Shown: positions 29,100 through 38,424 of the stretch, in pieces | Layout: each line of letters starts with the position of its first letter | How positions within the stretch are numbered: position 1 is the first letter of the stretch | Notes under the pieces: generated by a model | What the model was told of the DNA's origin: nothing | Seen by the model: only the letters and a program-made list of their open reading frames with translations | The model's database searches: none | DNA from: a virus | Strand: one strand, 5' to 3' | Virus record (IMG/VR): IMGVR_UViG_3300021407_000024 | Coordinates: 1 to 42,462 of that record | DNA length: 42,462 bases | Made by a program: the position numbers and the translations under genes

Positions 29100-30137
29100 C
29101 TACGGAGCTGGTGCGGCGGGGAACCCAGCCTGACCGCCCGTGATGCCATTCATGATGAATCCGGTCGAAGGCTTGGAGCAGACCAAATTGAGCGCTGTTA
29201 GCGATAGTCCGACGCTGGCGATTTGACCTTGCGGGATTGTTGAATACCACCCGGTCCAAGCAAAGTTCGCGTCTTCGTGGATGACCAGAGTGATGTACTT
29301 TGAATTGAATCCGATGGCGGTTCCCTGTGGGCAATTGAGGTCAAAGAATATTGGCGTGTCGCCCAGCAGCAAGCCACGGAAACCGGAATTAACCGGGTCA
29401 TCCTTGCCCCATCGGCTGGAGGGATCGTTGTTGAAACGTTCCACGGTCATGAAGTCGGTCAACAACGTTGTCCAATCTTCAATCGACATGACCACGAAGT
29501 CGAGTGCTTCGCCGCCGGAGTGCTTGACCGCCTTGAGCATCGCTGGAATGAATGTGGTGCGGGTCAGGACCGCGCCGGCCGCCGGAATTTTCAGCCCGGC
29601 CCAGCTTGGATAGGTGGCGCGCGAGAGGCCGCCGAACACATCTACGGCGGTGCCGTCGTCGTAGGCGTCGAGCAGCCCGAACATCTGCAATACGCTGCCG
29701 GCATTGCTGCCGAACAAGGCAAGCGCGAGCGAGTGCAGAGAGCTGTTCTTGAGATCGTTCAGTTTGAGCATCAGCCGGCTGGCGACGGCAATCGCGTCCT
29801 GAGTAACGAGCTGTTCCAATCCGAGTGAGCTGACCGGGGTGGCCAGCGCGCACATGTTGAATTCGGCGTTGACGGTGGCAGCAACATCGGTCGGCAGATT
29901 GAATTGCCCTGACGGTCCCATCCAGGACGACGTGACGTATTGGCCGGTCTGCACCGGCTGCGTATAGGGCGACACCCCGCCCGATGCGCGAACGGCATTT
30001 CTGAGCAGCAGGGACAATAGCGGGTTTTGCCGATACAGCAGAACCACGACCATCTGTGAAAACACGCGCCTTACGGTCGCTTCCAGCTCTAGCCCTATCG
30101 GACCGCTTGGGATTAACCCTGTCCCGAGGATCGGCAT
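29100..30137 (-). CDS. major capsid protein
   Basis: A 345-residue protein located after the scaffold gene. An N-terminal helix-rich arm (LELEATVRRVFSQMVVVLLY) is followed by alternating alpha/beta sequence with ALDFVVMSIEDWTTLLTDF and DTPIFFDLNCPQGTAIGF, the latter resembling the ExxG/peptide regions near the end of HK97-fold capsid proteins that list substrate-like locations. The end is Gly/Pro-rich. Identification rests on length, order and general style. A GGGAG site lies eight bases before the ATG. Confidence 0.8.
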   Translation of the reverse strand: MPILGTGLIPSGPIGLELEATVRRVFSQMVVVLLYRQNPLLSLLLRNAVRASGGVSPYTQPVQTGQYVTSSWMGPSGQFNLPTDVAATVNAEFNMCALATPVSSLGLEQLVTQDAIAVASRLMLKLNDLKNSSLHSLALALFGSNAGSVLQMFGLLDAYDDGTAVDVFGGLSRATYPSWAGLKIPAAGAVLTRTTFIPAMLKAVKHSGGEALDFVVMSIEDWTTLLTDFMTVERFNNDPSSRWGKDDPVNSGFRGLLLGDTPIFFDLNCPQGTAIGFNSKYITLVIHEDANFAWTGWYSTIPQGQIASVGLSLTALNLVCSKPSTGFIMNGITGGQAGFPAAPAP

Positions 30138-30140
30138 GAC

Positions 30141-30683
30141 TTATCTCCCGCCTCTCATTTTATCCTGGTCGCGCCGCATGGCGCCCAGGAGTTCATTGCG
30201 TGCCCAGCCTTCCGGGTCTTTGGCAATCTCCGCGAAGCCGTCCTGCTTCTGGTGATTCCACAGCCCGTCGCTGTAGTTTGCTTCACTCTGTTTGGGATTT
30301 TTACTGGCTTGATAGGAGGCGGCGACCTCGTAGTCGCCAACGCCTTTTTCAACCATGAACTTTTCCAGGTCCTTCATGGCATCGTCTGTGAAGCCGTAAT
30401 CTTGCTGGACTCTGCTGCGGGTTTGCTGAAAGTGCTTTTCTTGTTCCGCCTCTTTGGCCGCCTTGCGCTCGTTTTCGCGAGCTTTTCTATCTTCATCGAT
30501 TTTCTGAGTGACCCGCTCCTCGATGTCGTAGTCCGGGATTTGCACTTGCGGGTATTTGCGCTTGATCAGCGCTTTCGCCTCTTTGGCGAGCTGCGGATCA
30601 TTGTAGATCGATTCAACGAAGTCAGCGACTTGCCGCCGGCCCTGCAAAAAATTGTATTCCTCGTCAGTAACTTCGCGCGGCAT
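30141..30683 (-). CDS. scaffolding protein
   Basis: A 180-residue, highly charged and almost fully helical protein (RVTQKIDEDRKARENERKAA, then EAEQEKHFQQTRSRVQQDYG). The basic C-terminus (MRRDQDKMRGGR) would bind the inside of the capsid, as in P22 and T7 scaffolds. It lies three bases ahead of the capsid gene. The start is ATG 30683, with AGG upstream. Confidence 0.8.
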   Translation of the reverse strand: MPREVTDEEYNFLQGRRQVADFVESIYNDPQLAKEAKALIKRKYPQVQIPDYDIEERVTQKIDEDRKARENERKAAKEAEQEKHFQQTRSRVQQDYGFTDDAMKDLEKFMVEKGVGDYEVAASYQASKNPKQSEANYSDGLWNHQKQDGFAEIAKDPEGWARNELLGAMRRDQDKMRGGR

Positions 30684-30691
30684 GGCAAAAC

Positions 30692-30877
30692 CTAGTTGCT
30701 GTTGTTCTTACCGATCACTGATGGCTGCAACGGTACGCCACCTTCCGGCTTTGGAACCACCTTCGGGATCGCACCCCATTCCGAAACTTCGGATTGGGTG
30801 TCTACTTGTAGGATGGTGCGCGGCGGGGTCTCGGGAGGAGTGGTGATCGGAGGATCATAGCTTCTGTTCTGGGCCAT
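30692..30877 (-). CDS. small Pro-rich head-region protein
   Basis: MAQNRSYDPPITTPPETPPR opens this 61-residue frame, followed by VDTQSEVSEWGAIPKVV. It is probably unstructured. The ATG at 30877 is chosen; the longer frame to 30946 would overlap the preceding gene. It lies in the head module between the portal-side genes and the scaffold. Function unknown, perhaps an assembly linker. Confidence 0.55.
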   Translation of the reverse strand: MAQNRSYDPPITTPPETPPRTILQVDTQSEVSEWGAIPKVVPKPEGGVPLQPSVIGKNNSN

Positions 30878-30906
30878 CTCGGATTCCGCTTTTTGTTGGT
30901 GATTAA

Positions 30907-31251
30907 TTACTTCTTGGGCTCTGGTCGCAGCGGCGGTTCCGGCCAAGCATCCGGGTCAACAACAATCCAGCGCCAGCCGTGTTGTGGAAGGTGAGCAAGC
31001 ACAACAAACTTGCCGCTGATCGAGCCAGGAGGCCGTGGCCAGATTGCGCCGGGTGGAATGGGGCTGTCCGGCGGTAATGGCTGGATCGGATAGCCGGGCA
31101 TGACCGGCGGCCAGATTTCGGGTGGTGCGTCATCAGGATCGGGCGGCTCAATCTGCGGCGGCTCGCCTTCATCGATACCGTACTCGGGATCAACCGGGTT
31201 TCCGCCCCCGCCGCGCTGGCTCACTCTGAGGAATCCTCTGACGAATGGCAT
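30907..31251 (-). CDS. Pro-rich protein of head module, 114 aa
   Basis: A long run rich in Pro, Asp and Glu (EGEPPQIEPPDPDDAPPEIW) is followed by a small beta end (GKFVVLAHLPQHGWRWIVVD, then PDAWPEPPLRPEPKK). The ATG at 31251 has GGAG seven bases upstream. Likely an extended structural linker or minor head protein. No family is recognised. Confidence 0.6.
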   Translation of the reverse strand: MPFVRGFLRVSQRGGGGNPVDPEYGIDEGEPPQIEPPDPDDAPPEIWPPVMPGYPIQPLPPDSPIPPGAIWPRPPGSISGKFVVLAHLPQHGWRWIVVDPDAWPEPPLRPEPKK

Positions 31252-31285
31252 AATTATTCTCCGCTACGCACGTTTGTCATATTTA

Positions 31286-31783
31286 TCACGCGCCGGGAAG
31301 GGGGGTTGACGGCATTGGCGCCTGGGGCATTGCTCCGGCTGGCCCTTCTTGCCCGCCTTGTCCGCCCTGTTGCTGCTGTCCCATGATCCTGGACAGCATG
31401 GCGTTCTTGACCACGTTGCGCAGTAAGTCTTGGAGCTGAGTTTGCTGGACTCCGGCGGTTGGCTGACCTTGCGCCATGTGCTTGCTGAGAGATTGCAGGG
31501 CGCGCAATACATCGCGATGCACCGGGGTTCCGGGTTGTAGTCCGGTGAGCGCCGACTGCATCATGCCAAGCGCATTTTGCAGCATGCTCAGGGACGACGC
31601 CTGATCTCCCGGACCCGGCGCGCTAGGCTGCGGACCTTGTTGACGCCGCGCCAGACTAGCCAGAACGGGATTGCCTCCACCAGCCGCATTGCCGGGAGTC
31701 GGAGGGGCGCCGGGAGGAGTAGCACCAGCCGCACCAGCATCTGCGCTCTGCGGTCCGCCTGCGACTTCATCGCCGTTAGCCAT
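31286..31783 (-). CDS. hypothetical head-module protein, 165 aa
   Basis: The first 60 residues are Ala/Gly/Pro-rich. The middle is helical (SMLQNALGMMQSALTGLQPG, RDVLRALQSLSKHMAQGQPT, QLQDLLRNVVKNAMLSRIMG), and the end is Gln/Gly/Pro-rich. It directly follows the portal gene and resembles helical portal-partner or assembly proteins in shape. A GAGGGG site supports ATG 31783. The 122-base gap to the portal stop contains a GC-rich imperfect stem near 31802-31842. Confidence 0.6.
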   Translation of the reverse strand: MANGDEVAGGPQSADAGAAGATPPGAPPTPGNAAGGGNPVLASLARRQQGPQPSAPGPGDQASSLSMLQNALGMMQSALTGLQPGTPVHRDVLRALQSLSKHMAQGQPTAGVQQTQLQDLLRNVVKNAMLSRIMGQQQQGGQGGQEGPAGAMPQAPMPSTPLPGA

Positions 31784-31905
31784 TGCGCACCCCTCGCTAG
31801 GAAGGCCGCCCCCGTTTATTTCCAACTCATGGCGGGGGCCGTTTGCAGGGAGTGGCGGGGACGGCCTATTGCGTCAAACTAAACCCAAATCCTGGTGGGT
31901 TGCAA

Positions 31906-33636
31906 CTACCCCCCTCCACCAGCCTTGGGTTTGCGCCCTTTCTTGCTCTGGCTGCGGCCTCCGGGGAGGCCGATGACTTCCTTCAGCATTTCCTTCTGTT
32001 CCTCGGCCTGCGCTGCCTGGGCTTGGCGCTTCTGCCGCTGATGCAAGCGGGCCAGAAGCAACTCGGCGCCGGGCGGGTGCAGCATGTGGATCAGGTCCTC
32101 GCCGTCGATGGCGCCGGCCCGGGCGAGCGCAATGGCGACTTGCCGGTTGTCTTCGGCGAACGCCGGGCTGGCGCTATGGCTGTCCACCTGAACCTGGAAA
32201 TTGTCGGGCAAGTCCGACAACAGAAAATCAACGCCGCTGTCGGTCGAGTAGACCAGCGCGTCCATGGCCTGCATGATGCGCAGCGAGATGTAGCCGCTCT
32301 GGGCTAGTTGCCGTTCGACCCGAGCAGCCTGATCAATGAGTCGTGGAGAGGATGTGCGGACCAGAGTCTGCGCGTGAATTCCGGCGCGAACACCGGGCTC
32401 GCCTTGTCCTGACATGATTGGGGAGAAGCCGCCGGCTTCGTCAAACATTGAAAAAATGAAATTGAGTTCGTCCATGTAGCCCGGGGGCGGCGGCTCGACC
32501 ATTTTCGAGGCTTTGGCGTTTGGGTTGGGATCGTTGATGAACCCGCCTTCGTTGATGATCTTGAAGTACTGTTCCTCGGTGACCGAGGTGAAGCCGGAGA
32601 AGACTTGCGGCGCATTGACGTTGCGGTCCCACATGACTTTGATGTCGCGCAGCCGTTTGTTGAGCAAATCTTGCAGCATCTGCACATCGGCGACATAGCT
32701 GCGTCCCCAGAAATATCCGGGGGTCACTTGCGGCTGGATTTTGACAAAGCTGGAATGACCGGGAACGCGCGAGAGGTTGCGGCGCGTTCTATCGCCCTCG
32801 ATGATGATGTCGGGGTAGACAACCTGCATGGTGGTGTAGTCGCCGTCCCGCTCGCGATCCTTGATCCACAGCTCGCAGAATTTGACGGTCGGGGTAATGT
32901 GCCGCTGCGGGCGCCAGGGGGTCGGGATCGGGAACACGTTGACGATGCCGCCGGCTTCCGAGTTGGGCATTCCGCCCGGCTCGCCCAGCGGGTTGAGGCC
33001 GCCGATGACCATCTGGTGAAAATAGCTTGGCTGTTCTTCGTCCTGCTGTGTCGGTCGCCCCTCGGATATGCGTTTGAGAATTTCCGCGCGTCGGGGGTGC
33101 TCCTGCAAGATGGTGCGCAGTCGTGAGATCGTGGGGTAAGTGACGTGGCAGAATGCTTCTTGCTCATCGAGGTCGAGGATTGTTTCCCCGAGGACGCCAA
33201 AATTCTGCGGGTGGACGGGGACGACTTTGAAGCCCATCTCGTGCGGGTAGTGCTTGAGCAGGTAACAGCCGTTTACCATGGCCCAGGTCAGCGCTTCGGA
33301 AAAGGTGATGTCACTGTCGGTCTGTCGGTAGTCAGCCGTGAGCTTTTCCGAGACGAGCTGCGAGCGCTCCAGTACGCTTTCCGACTCACCGCTGTCGTAG
33401 ATGATTTGATAGCGAACATCGGTTGGCTGCATCAGGAACCCGGACAGCTTGTCGATGAATGGTTTTGTCTTGTTGTAGATCGCAGCTTGGGCGCTATACG
33501 TGCCCGTGTAGTAGTATTGCGAAGCGCGGGTGTAGACCATCGCCCGCTCCTCCACTGAGGCCATGCATTCGTCTATGACCTCCTTAACCCACAGGTCGAG
33601 GGTGCCTTCTTTATCTAAAGAGGGAATCTTGAGCAC
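31906..33636 (-). CDS. portal protein
   Basis: A 576-residue portal. The opening helices (EGTLDLWVKEVIDECMASVE, SQYYYTGTYSAQAAIYNKT), the middle FWGRSYVADVQMLQDLLNKR with KVMWDRNVNAPQ, and the long C-terminal helix with Gln/Ala/Lys (RQKRQAQAAQAEEQKEMLKE) are typical of podoviral portals. It forms the dodecameric DNA gate at the capsid vertex where TerL docks. It starts with GTG at 33636, overlapping the previous gene by 26 bases, with GAGG upstream. The tail ends in a Lys-rich basic segment. Confidence 0.85.
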   Translation of the reverse strand: MLKIPSLDKEGTLDLWVKEVIDECMASVEERAMVYTRASQYYYTGTYSAQAAIYNKTKPFIDKLSGFLMQPTDVRYQIIYDSGESESVLERSQLVSEKLTADYRQTDSDITFSEALTWAMVNGCYLLKHYPHEMGFKVVPVHPQNFGVLGETILDLDEQEAFCHVTYPTISRLRTILQEHPRRAEILKRISEGRPTQQDEEQPSYFHQMVIGGLNPLGEPGGMPNSEAGGIVNVFPIPTPWRPQRHITPTVKFCELWIKDRERDGDYTTMQVVYPDIIIEGDRTRRNLSRVPGHSSFVKIQPQVTPGYFWGRSYVADVQMLQDLLNKRLRDIKVMWDRNVNAPQVFSGFTSVTEEQYFKIINEGGFINDPNPNAKASKMVEPPPPGYMDELNFIFSMFDEAGGFSPIMSGQGEPGVRAGIHAQTLVRTSSPRLIDQAARVERQLAQSGYISLRIMQAMDALVYSTDSGVDFLLSDLPDNFQVQVDSHSASPAFAEDNRQVAIALARAGAIDGEDLIHMLHPPGAELLLARLHQRQKRQAQAAQAEEQKEMLKEVIGLPGGRSQSKKGRKPKAGGGG

Positions 33637-33820
33637 GCCACTCTACCTCACGATGGATTGCGTTCAGGGTCGTCACGATGTTGGGGGAGTCGGGGAGCTT
33701 TTCCATGCATTCCCACAGGAACGCTTCGTAGGCCTCCAGCTCCCGGAACGACATTTTGGTCAGATGCGTGGTCGAGGTGAGCTTCGGCCTTCCTGTTTTG
33801 TTGCGCCAGACGAACGGCAT
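33611..33820 (-). CDS. hypothetical 69-aa protein before portal
   Basis: A basic head (MPFVWRNKTGRPKLTSTTHL) and an acidic helical part (ELEAYEAFLWECMEKLPDSP, NAIHREVEWRAQD). Its ATG overlaps the upstream TAA by one base (TAATG) and its end overlaps the portal GTG by 26 bases, so translation of the three is linked. Function unknown. Confidence 0.6.
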   Translation of the reverse strand: MPFVWRNKTGRPKLTSTTHLTKMSFRELEAYEAFLWECMEKLPDSPNIVTTLNAIHREVEWRAQDSLFR

Positions 33821-34281
33821 TACCAGACTCGCATAGCTTTGCGTTTGGAGTTGGCGATCAAGTCGGGCTCGGCCCCGCTCTTGAGATTGCTTTGCAGGAT
33901 ATCGAGGCCGGAACCGAAGTTCAATCGCGTGTGCCGGCCGCTGGCGATGGCTTGCTCAAGAGTGGCCTGAGGAACGCCGGCCCAGGTGCTGGTGGGGAGC
34001 GGGGCTGTCTGATCCTTGTAGCGCACCTTGGGCCGGTCGCCTTCCTTGCGCGCGCTGCCCATGTCGGCGACGTGATAGTCATTGGCGGCGATGTCTTCGG
34101 CCAGGGCGTGAGCGCGCGCTGATGGTGAGCCGGTAATGGCGACCGGACGAAACTGCTGTTGCATGGCGCGCGCCGCGCATGCTGGGCACTCGGGCGCGGG
34201 ATCATCACACTGTTCCATGCTCAAGGTGACTTCAATGAAGTGATTGCACTGCTCACAGGCGTAGGTGCGGACGATAGGCAT
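33820..34281 (-). CDS. FmdB-like zinc-ribbon protein
   Basis: The N-terminal 45 residues read YACEQCNHFIEVTL, then PECPACAARAMQQQFRPVAI: a CxxC...CxxC ribbon of the FmdB regulatory type. The rest is a polar domain with KVRYKDQTAPLPTSTWAGVP and LDILQSNLKSG. FmdB-like ribbons in phage head modules are known but uncharacterised. AAGGAG lies eight bases before the ATG at 34281. Confidence 0.65.
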   Translation of the reverse strand: MPIVRTYACEQCNHFIEVTLSMEQCDDPAPECPACAARAMQQQFRPVAITGSPSARAHALAEDIAANDYHVADMGSARKEGDRPKVRYKDQTAPLPTSTWAGVPQATLEQAIASGRHTRLNFGSGLDILQSNLKSGAEPDLIANSKRKAMRVW

Positions 34282-34291
34282 GATCGGCTCC

Positions 34292-35560
34292 TTATGTGGT
34301 CAATCGCATCAGCTCGGCATTGGTCGCGCGGTGATTGAGCCAGATAGCGAATCTTGCGGTCGTCCACCAACCGGTTGCGGTGTTGAACTGTCCCATATCC
34401 AGCTCGTCCAGCGCGGTCGGAAATGGCGTTGCGGTCCCGGTACCGATTGCTTGACCATTGAATGAAACGGCTTGATCGCCGGCAGTCGCGGCCTGTATCA
34501 GCTTGCCCTGAGCAGTGCCGTTCCCTGGCCAAGTAATTGTTCCACCGGGAACGATGTTGGTGACCGTACCGTTAGGTACAAAAATTCCGCGAGCTACTGT
34601 TGCGGCTTTGAAAATGGCAATTCGATTGGCATTGCTCCCGTCACTCATGGTCAGCCAAGTTATGTTCCCGGCCTCGCCGCTTCTTGGCGTTCCAACACCT
34701 AATATGGTAATAGCCGAACCAACGGTCATCGGGAGCTGAAATCTGTCGGCGCTGCGGAATACCGATGCAGTTGTTGTTGCAATTGGTGACGAGGCCATGG
34801 TGATGCTGGTGTTTGTTATCTCCAATTGATTGAAGTCCACCGCGACTTGATCGCCGGAGGTAGCAACCTGTATTCCAATTGTTGGGTTGGCGAGTGTTTC
34901 CTGTATTTGCACGCGCGACCAACTAGTCGAATTGATTTGCGACGCTACATTGGTCCAGGTCGCGCCGCCGTCCATTGTAATTGAGATGGCACCGGTGCCC
35001 GCCAGCCGCTTGAGAAAGACGCTGTAGATGTAGGTCGCCGACGCCAGGGTGATTGATTGAAGCACAGTGCAGTTAGCGGCATTCGCGGATATCAGCGATG
35101 CGGAGTTGATGACGCCATCAATTCCGATTTGATTCTGAGCTGTGGTGCCAGCCGGATTTTTGACCCAGACGGCATTGAGAAGACCCCGGCATTGCAGTGC
35201 GTAGTTGGTTTGTACGACTTGTGTCTGCCACCCGGTATCGGTGATGACCGGCACACCGGCCGGGAATTGCACCCAAGTGCCATTTGCATAATCGCCCCAC
35301 GCAACAGTGTTGCGAGTCAATGCGGCGTCAATCGCCGCCAGCGAGGTTCCCCAATAGTTTCCGTTGACGAAGTCGGCGTAGACATCGGCGGGGATGCCAT
35401 CGGCGGTCGGCACGAAGGCCGGCGGTCCACTGCGACGGGTAAGTGCGCTGATGCCGTCTCGGTTGACGCCTCTGATGCCGTCAAACGAATTGGCCCGGGC
35501 AAGCGCCGGGTATTGCAGCAACAGGCCGGCAATGAATTTGCGCCTATTGCCAGTCAACAT
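34292..35560 (-). CDS. jelly-roll lectin-like protein with Tat-type N-terminus
   Basis: A 422-residue protein. Residues 1-25 read [20 protein letters not shown] then ARANS: twin Arg, a hydrophobic stretch and an AxA-type site, as in Tat signals. The body has two beta-sandwich units of the carbohydrate-binding type (YIYSVFLKRLAGTGAISITM, SWSRVQIQETLANPTIGIQV; GKLIQAATAGDQAVSFNGQA, MGQFNTATGWWTTARFAIWL). Head decoration or an exported host-surface factor are both possible. ATG 35560 overlaps the preceding gene by 17 bases. Confidence 0.6.
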   Translation of the reverse strand: MLTGNRRKFIAGLLLQYPALARANSFDGIRGVNRDGISALTRRSGPPAFVPTADGIPADVYADFVNGNYWGTSLAAIDAALTRNTVAWGDYANGTWVQFPAGVPVITDTGWQTQVVQTNYALQCRGLLNAVWVKNPAGTTAQNQIGIDGVINSASLISANAANCTVLQSITLASATYIYSVFLKRLAGTGAISITMDGGATWTNVASQINSTSWSRVQIQETLANPTIGIQVATSGDQVAVDFNQLEITNTSITMASSPIATTTASVFRSADRFQLPMTVGSAITILGVGTPRSGEAGNITWLTMSDGSNANRIAIFKAATVARGIFVPNGTVTNIVPGGTITWPGNGTAQGKLIQAATAGDQAVSFNGQAIGTGTATPFPTALDELDMGQFNTATGWWTTARFAIWLNHRATNAELMRLTT

Positions 35561-35945
35561 AGAGGGTGTCCCCCGCTGCCACACAAGTGCCGACAATCGG
35601 CCCGGTCGGGGCGTGTACCTGATAGCGGCCGTAACTGATTCCCGGCGGCAGCAAGATCGACACCTTGGCGGCAGTGCTCGCCGGCTTGCCGGGGATGGTC
35701 ACGGCGCTTGCGGTGGTCATGCCGGCGGTGACGAGGCCACTGACTTCGATCCAGCAACTATCGGTGTTGGTGTTGTTGTTCTGGATGGTGAGCGAGCGCA
35801 TCGCTTGAGTGCCGCTGGAAATTAGCTGGAAGGTGTTGGCGGCAGTGATCGCGATTGATTGATTGAAGGTCGGGAGCTGCGAGACTTGCTGCGCTGCTGC
35901 GGGAGTCGCCGCGAGCAGGGCCAGTAAGGCGAGAACCTTGCGCAT
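35544..35945 (-). CDS. Sec-signal beta-sandwich protein, 133 aa
   Basis: [20 protein letters not shown] is a textbook Sec signal with an AAA-Q cleavage site. The mature 114 residues form a small beta domain ([56 protein letters not shown]) with two Cys residues. GAGGAAT precedes the ATG. A secreted protein among head genes is unexpected; it may act in the periplasm or be virion-exposed, as related unexported domains occur on heads. Confidence 0.65.
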   Translation of the reverse strand: MRKVLALLALLAATPAAAQQVSQLPTFNQSIAITAANTFQLISSGTQAMRSLTIQNNNTNTDSCWIEVSGLVTAGMTTASAVTIPGKPASTAAKVSILLPPGISYGRYQVHAPTGPIVGTCVAAGDTLYVDWQ

Positions 35946-35963
35946 TTGGGGATTCCTCGGTTT

Positions 35964-36323
35964 TCAGGGCGTGCCAGGAGGCCCCTCGGGGCCAGCCGGG
36001 CCTTCCGGGCCTGTTTCCCCTTGTGGCCCCGCCGGTCCCGCTGGTCCAGCCGGTCCGGCTTCGCCTTGTGCCCCGGCCGGACCAGCCGGTCCTGCCGGGC
36101 CAGCCGGCCCCGCTGGTCCAGGCGGTCCAGGAGGGCCGGGTACGGGATCAGCTCCGGCTGTGCCAACGTAGCGCGCGCCGCCGTCCGCCCAGATATTGCC
36201 GACTTGATCCACCGCCAGCAGGCTAGTCGATAATCCGCCGACCGGCGCTGATGGCACCTCGGCCAGCTCGGCCGCTTCGTCTTCGTGCTCGTCTTGTTTG
36301 ACGTGCTTGGGTTTGCGGACCAT
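35964..36323 (-). CDS. collagen-like protein, 119 aa
   Basis: A charged N-terminal part ([20 protein letters not shown]) and a short beta segment ([20 protein letters not shown]) precede about 18 Gly-X-Y triplets, mostly GPA, GPP and GPE, that run to the C-terminus. It should form a trimeric rod. The start at 36323 overlaps the TerL stop by one base and has AGGAG eight bases upstream; a longer frame to 36479 is a TerL shadow. Probably a head or neck fibre. It is the second collagen-like protein in the genome. Confidence 0.75.
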   Translation of the reverse strand: MVRKPKHVKQDEHEDEAAELAEVPSAPVGGLSTSLLAVDQVGNIWADGGARYVGTAGADPVPGPPGPPGPAGPAGPAGPAGPAGAQGEAGPAGPAGPAGPQGETGPEGPAGPEGPPGTP

Positions 36324-38122
36324 TAGAACTTCTCCTTTCGGACCTGAGCTTTTTTGTTGATGCCGGCCATGTGCTGTGAGAATGCAAACGAAAGCATGGT
36401 GCCGATATTGGCCGGCGGCCGCTCGCCCTTGACCCGGTCCCAGGTGTGATTGCGGGCGACCAGCATCGGCCGGCGCCATTCGATCCAGGCATGATGCGCC
36501 AGAACCAGCGCCGACACCAAGTCGTCGTTCTCACCGGTGTCGGGGCCGGCGCCAATCCACCCCTCGTCCTCGATCACTGACTGCATCTGCGCCACCAGCG
36601 CCGGGGAGCGTATCTCCACCCGCCGCAGCATCAGGCTGTCGCGCAGCTCGCTGTAGGTCTGGTGCTTGTTGTCGAGGTTCGCTTTCCAGGCGATGACGTT
36701 TCCAGCGCCACCAAGAGTGTCGGGACGTTTGTACAGGAACCATCGGACGGCCCCGATCATGTTGAGAATGTTTTCTGATCCCGGCTCGCCCTGGATCATG
36801 CCGCGCTCGGCCAGCATGCGCAAGTTGCGGACTTCGGGCAGCACGGCAGCGCCGACCCCGGTCACCTCCAGATTGGCGATGTGATCGCGGTAGGCGCCGG
36901 CCAGATGCGCCAGCACCCAGGCGATTTGATAGGTCAGCGGTTTGTTGCTGCGGAATTCGGCGACTTGCACAACGCGATCAGCATAGCAGCGCATGACCTC
37001 AATCGCGTGATCGTCGCTATCGCCGCCACCGCCGCCGGAAGGGTCAACACCAATGCAATAAATGCCATTTGGTTCAGGCGGTTCCCAAACCTTGAGCATA
37101 GCCTCCTCGCGGTCATTGGTCGCCTCAATCCGGCTTTTCAGGAATTGTTCGTCGAACAGATACTTGTAGCCCTTGTAGGGCGGCCCGGATGGCGTCAGCA
37201 GCTCGGAGATTTCCAAGGTCCGTTGTGCCGGGAAGAACCCGCTGCCCGACGCGATGAAGCATTCTCTCTCGTGCCACGGGTAGTGGCGCAGCATGTACTC
37301 CTCGTGACGGAATTCGGCCTCCCTTCGCCACCATGCGATTTGCTCCGGTTTGATGATGTGACTGTACTGCTGTTTGACGTAGCGGGCGCGGGTGATTTCC
37401 GCCTCGGTCAGCTTGCCGTCGTCCCAATAGATTTTGAAATCAGGGTCCGACTTGGGAATGGCGTAAGTCGGATTGGCCCAGAAACCGATGAAGATAAACT
37501 TCATGTGTCGGTCTTGTTTGGCCTGCTGGCAGAAGTTGTAATACCAGTTGAATCCGTTGGCGATTGATTCCCAGACGTACAGCCGGCTTGGATTCTGTCG
37601 CGCCAGCGAGGCCTTGAGACTTTCCACCCCGGCCAGCGACTTCCACTGCGCGCATTCGGTCGCGTGCATCATGTTGAGGGCGCGCGAGGCGCCCAGGTCG
37701 GGATTGGAGGCAGCGGCCAGCAAGTCGATTACCGACCGATTGGCGAACGCCATGCCGTTGCGGTTGTTCTGAATCAGCTTGTGCTCGGGGGACCGCCATT
37801 CCGGGGGCAGGGTTTCGAGCAGGCTCGCAAAAATGCGCCGCAGCCTTTCAAGGTTGTCAGTGCGATCCGCAATGATAGCACCTTGCACTCCAGGATTAGC
37901 CAGCGCCCAAAATAGCTCGACAACGCTGCAAACCGTCGTGATGGCGACTTGTCGGCATTTGAGGACGACGAATTCGTGAACACCTTCATTCAAGCCCTTG
38001 GCAATGGCGTCGATGATCAGGCGTTGGGAAGGCCAGGGTTCGATCCTGGTCCTTCCGCCTTCTTTGGTGTCGATTTCGACACTGGTTAGGAGATCATAAA
38101 TCCCCTGTCTTACGGTTGGCAC
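36323..38122 (-). CDS. terL: terminase large subunit
   Basis: A 599-residue packaging motor and nuclease. The N-terminal ATPase has [10 protein letters not shown] at about 54-63, in the place of the usual Walker A or R-rich loop, and [10 protein letters not shown] (about 151-160) as Walker B. The C-terminal nuclease has [20 protein letters not shown] with the metal-binding Asp, and [16 protein letters not shown] with the late acidic cluster. The start is placed at GTG 38122 (GGGGAC six bases upstream); ATG 38167 has no ribosome site and would overlap the preceding gene by 74 bases. Confidence 0.95.
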   Translation of the reverse strand: MPTVRQGIYDLLTSVEIDTKEGGRTRIEPWPSQRLIIDAIAKGLNEGVHEFVVLKCRQVAITTVCSVVELFWALANPGVQGAIIADRTDNLERLRRIFASLLETLPPEWRSPEHKLIQNNRNGMAFANRSVIDLLAAASNPDLGASRALNMMHATECAQWKSLAGVESLKASLARQNPSRLYVWESIANGFNWYYNFCQQAKQDRHMKFIFIGFWANPTYAIPKSDPDFKIYWDDGKLTEAEITRARYVKQQYSHIIKPEQIAWWRREAEFRHEEYMLRHYPWHERECFIASGSGFFPAQRTLEISELLTPSGPPYKGYKYLFDEQFLKSRIEATNDREEAMLKVWEPPEPNGIYCIGVDPSGGGGGDSDDHAIEVMRCYADRVVQVAEFRSNKPLTYQIAWVLAHLAGAYRDHIANLEVTGVGAAVLPEVRNLRMLAERGMIQGEPGSENILNMIGAVRWFLYKRPDTLGGAGNVIAWKANLDNKHQTYSELRDSLMLRRVEIRSPALVAQMQSVIEDEGWIGAGPDTGENDDLVSALVLAHHAWIEWRRPMLVARNHTWDRVKGERPPANIGTMLSFAFSQHMAGINKKAQVRKEKF

Positions 38123-38381
38123 TAGCGTCCCCAAAAGGCACGATGGCCGGCTTGGGTGCCGGGCCATAGCTATCGCCGTCCCGACGCACCCATCGTCCTG
38201 ACATGTACTCCTTGGAAGCCGCTTCGCGCAATTCGCGATTGGCTTGGATTTTGTGGAGCATTGACGTCGAATCTTCTGTCGCGGTTACCCCGGCCAGTTC
38301 CAGAGTGCGCAGCACGTCTTCAATCGCCAAGCCGACTTGGGCCAAGGTTGCGTAGATTTGCGCGAGAATCTTGTCGTCCAT
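38094..38381 (-). CDS. hypothetical, possible small terminase
   Basis: A 95-residue helical protein (MDDKILAQIYATLAQVGLAI, DVLRTLELAGVT, LHKIQANRELREAASKEYMS) ending in a polar Gly/Pro tail. It overlaps TerL and occupies the usual place of TerS, but I see no clear helix-turn-helix. AGGAG lies seven bases before the ATG, and a perfect stem lies 45 bases upstream. TerS is a reasonable but unproven guess. Confidence 0.6.
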   Translation of the reverse strand: MDDKILAQIYATLAQVGLAIEDVLRTLELAGVTATEDSTSMLHKIQANRELREAASKEYMSGRWVRRDGDSYGPAPKPAIVPFGDASANRKTGDL

Positions 38382-38424
38382 TTAGGTCTCCTGTATAGGG
38401 GATCATCCCACTTGCACTTGGACT

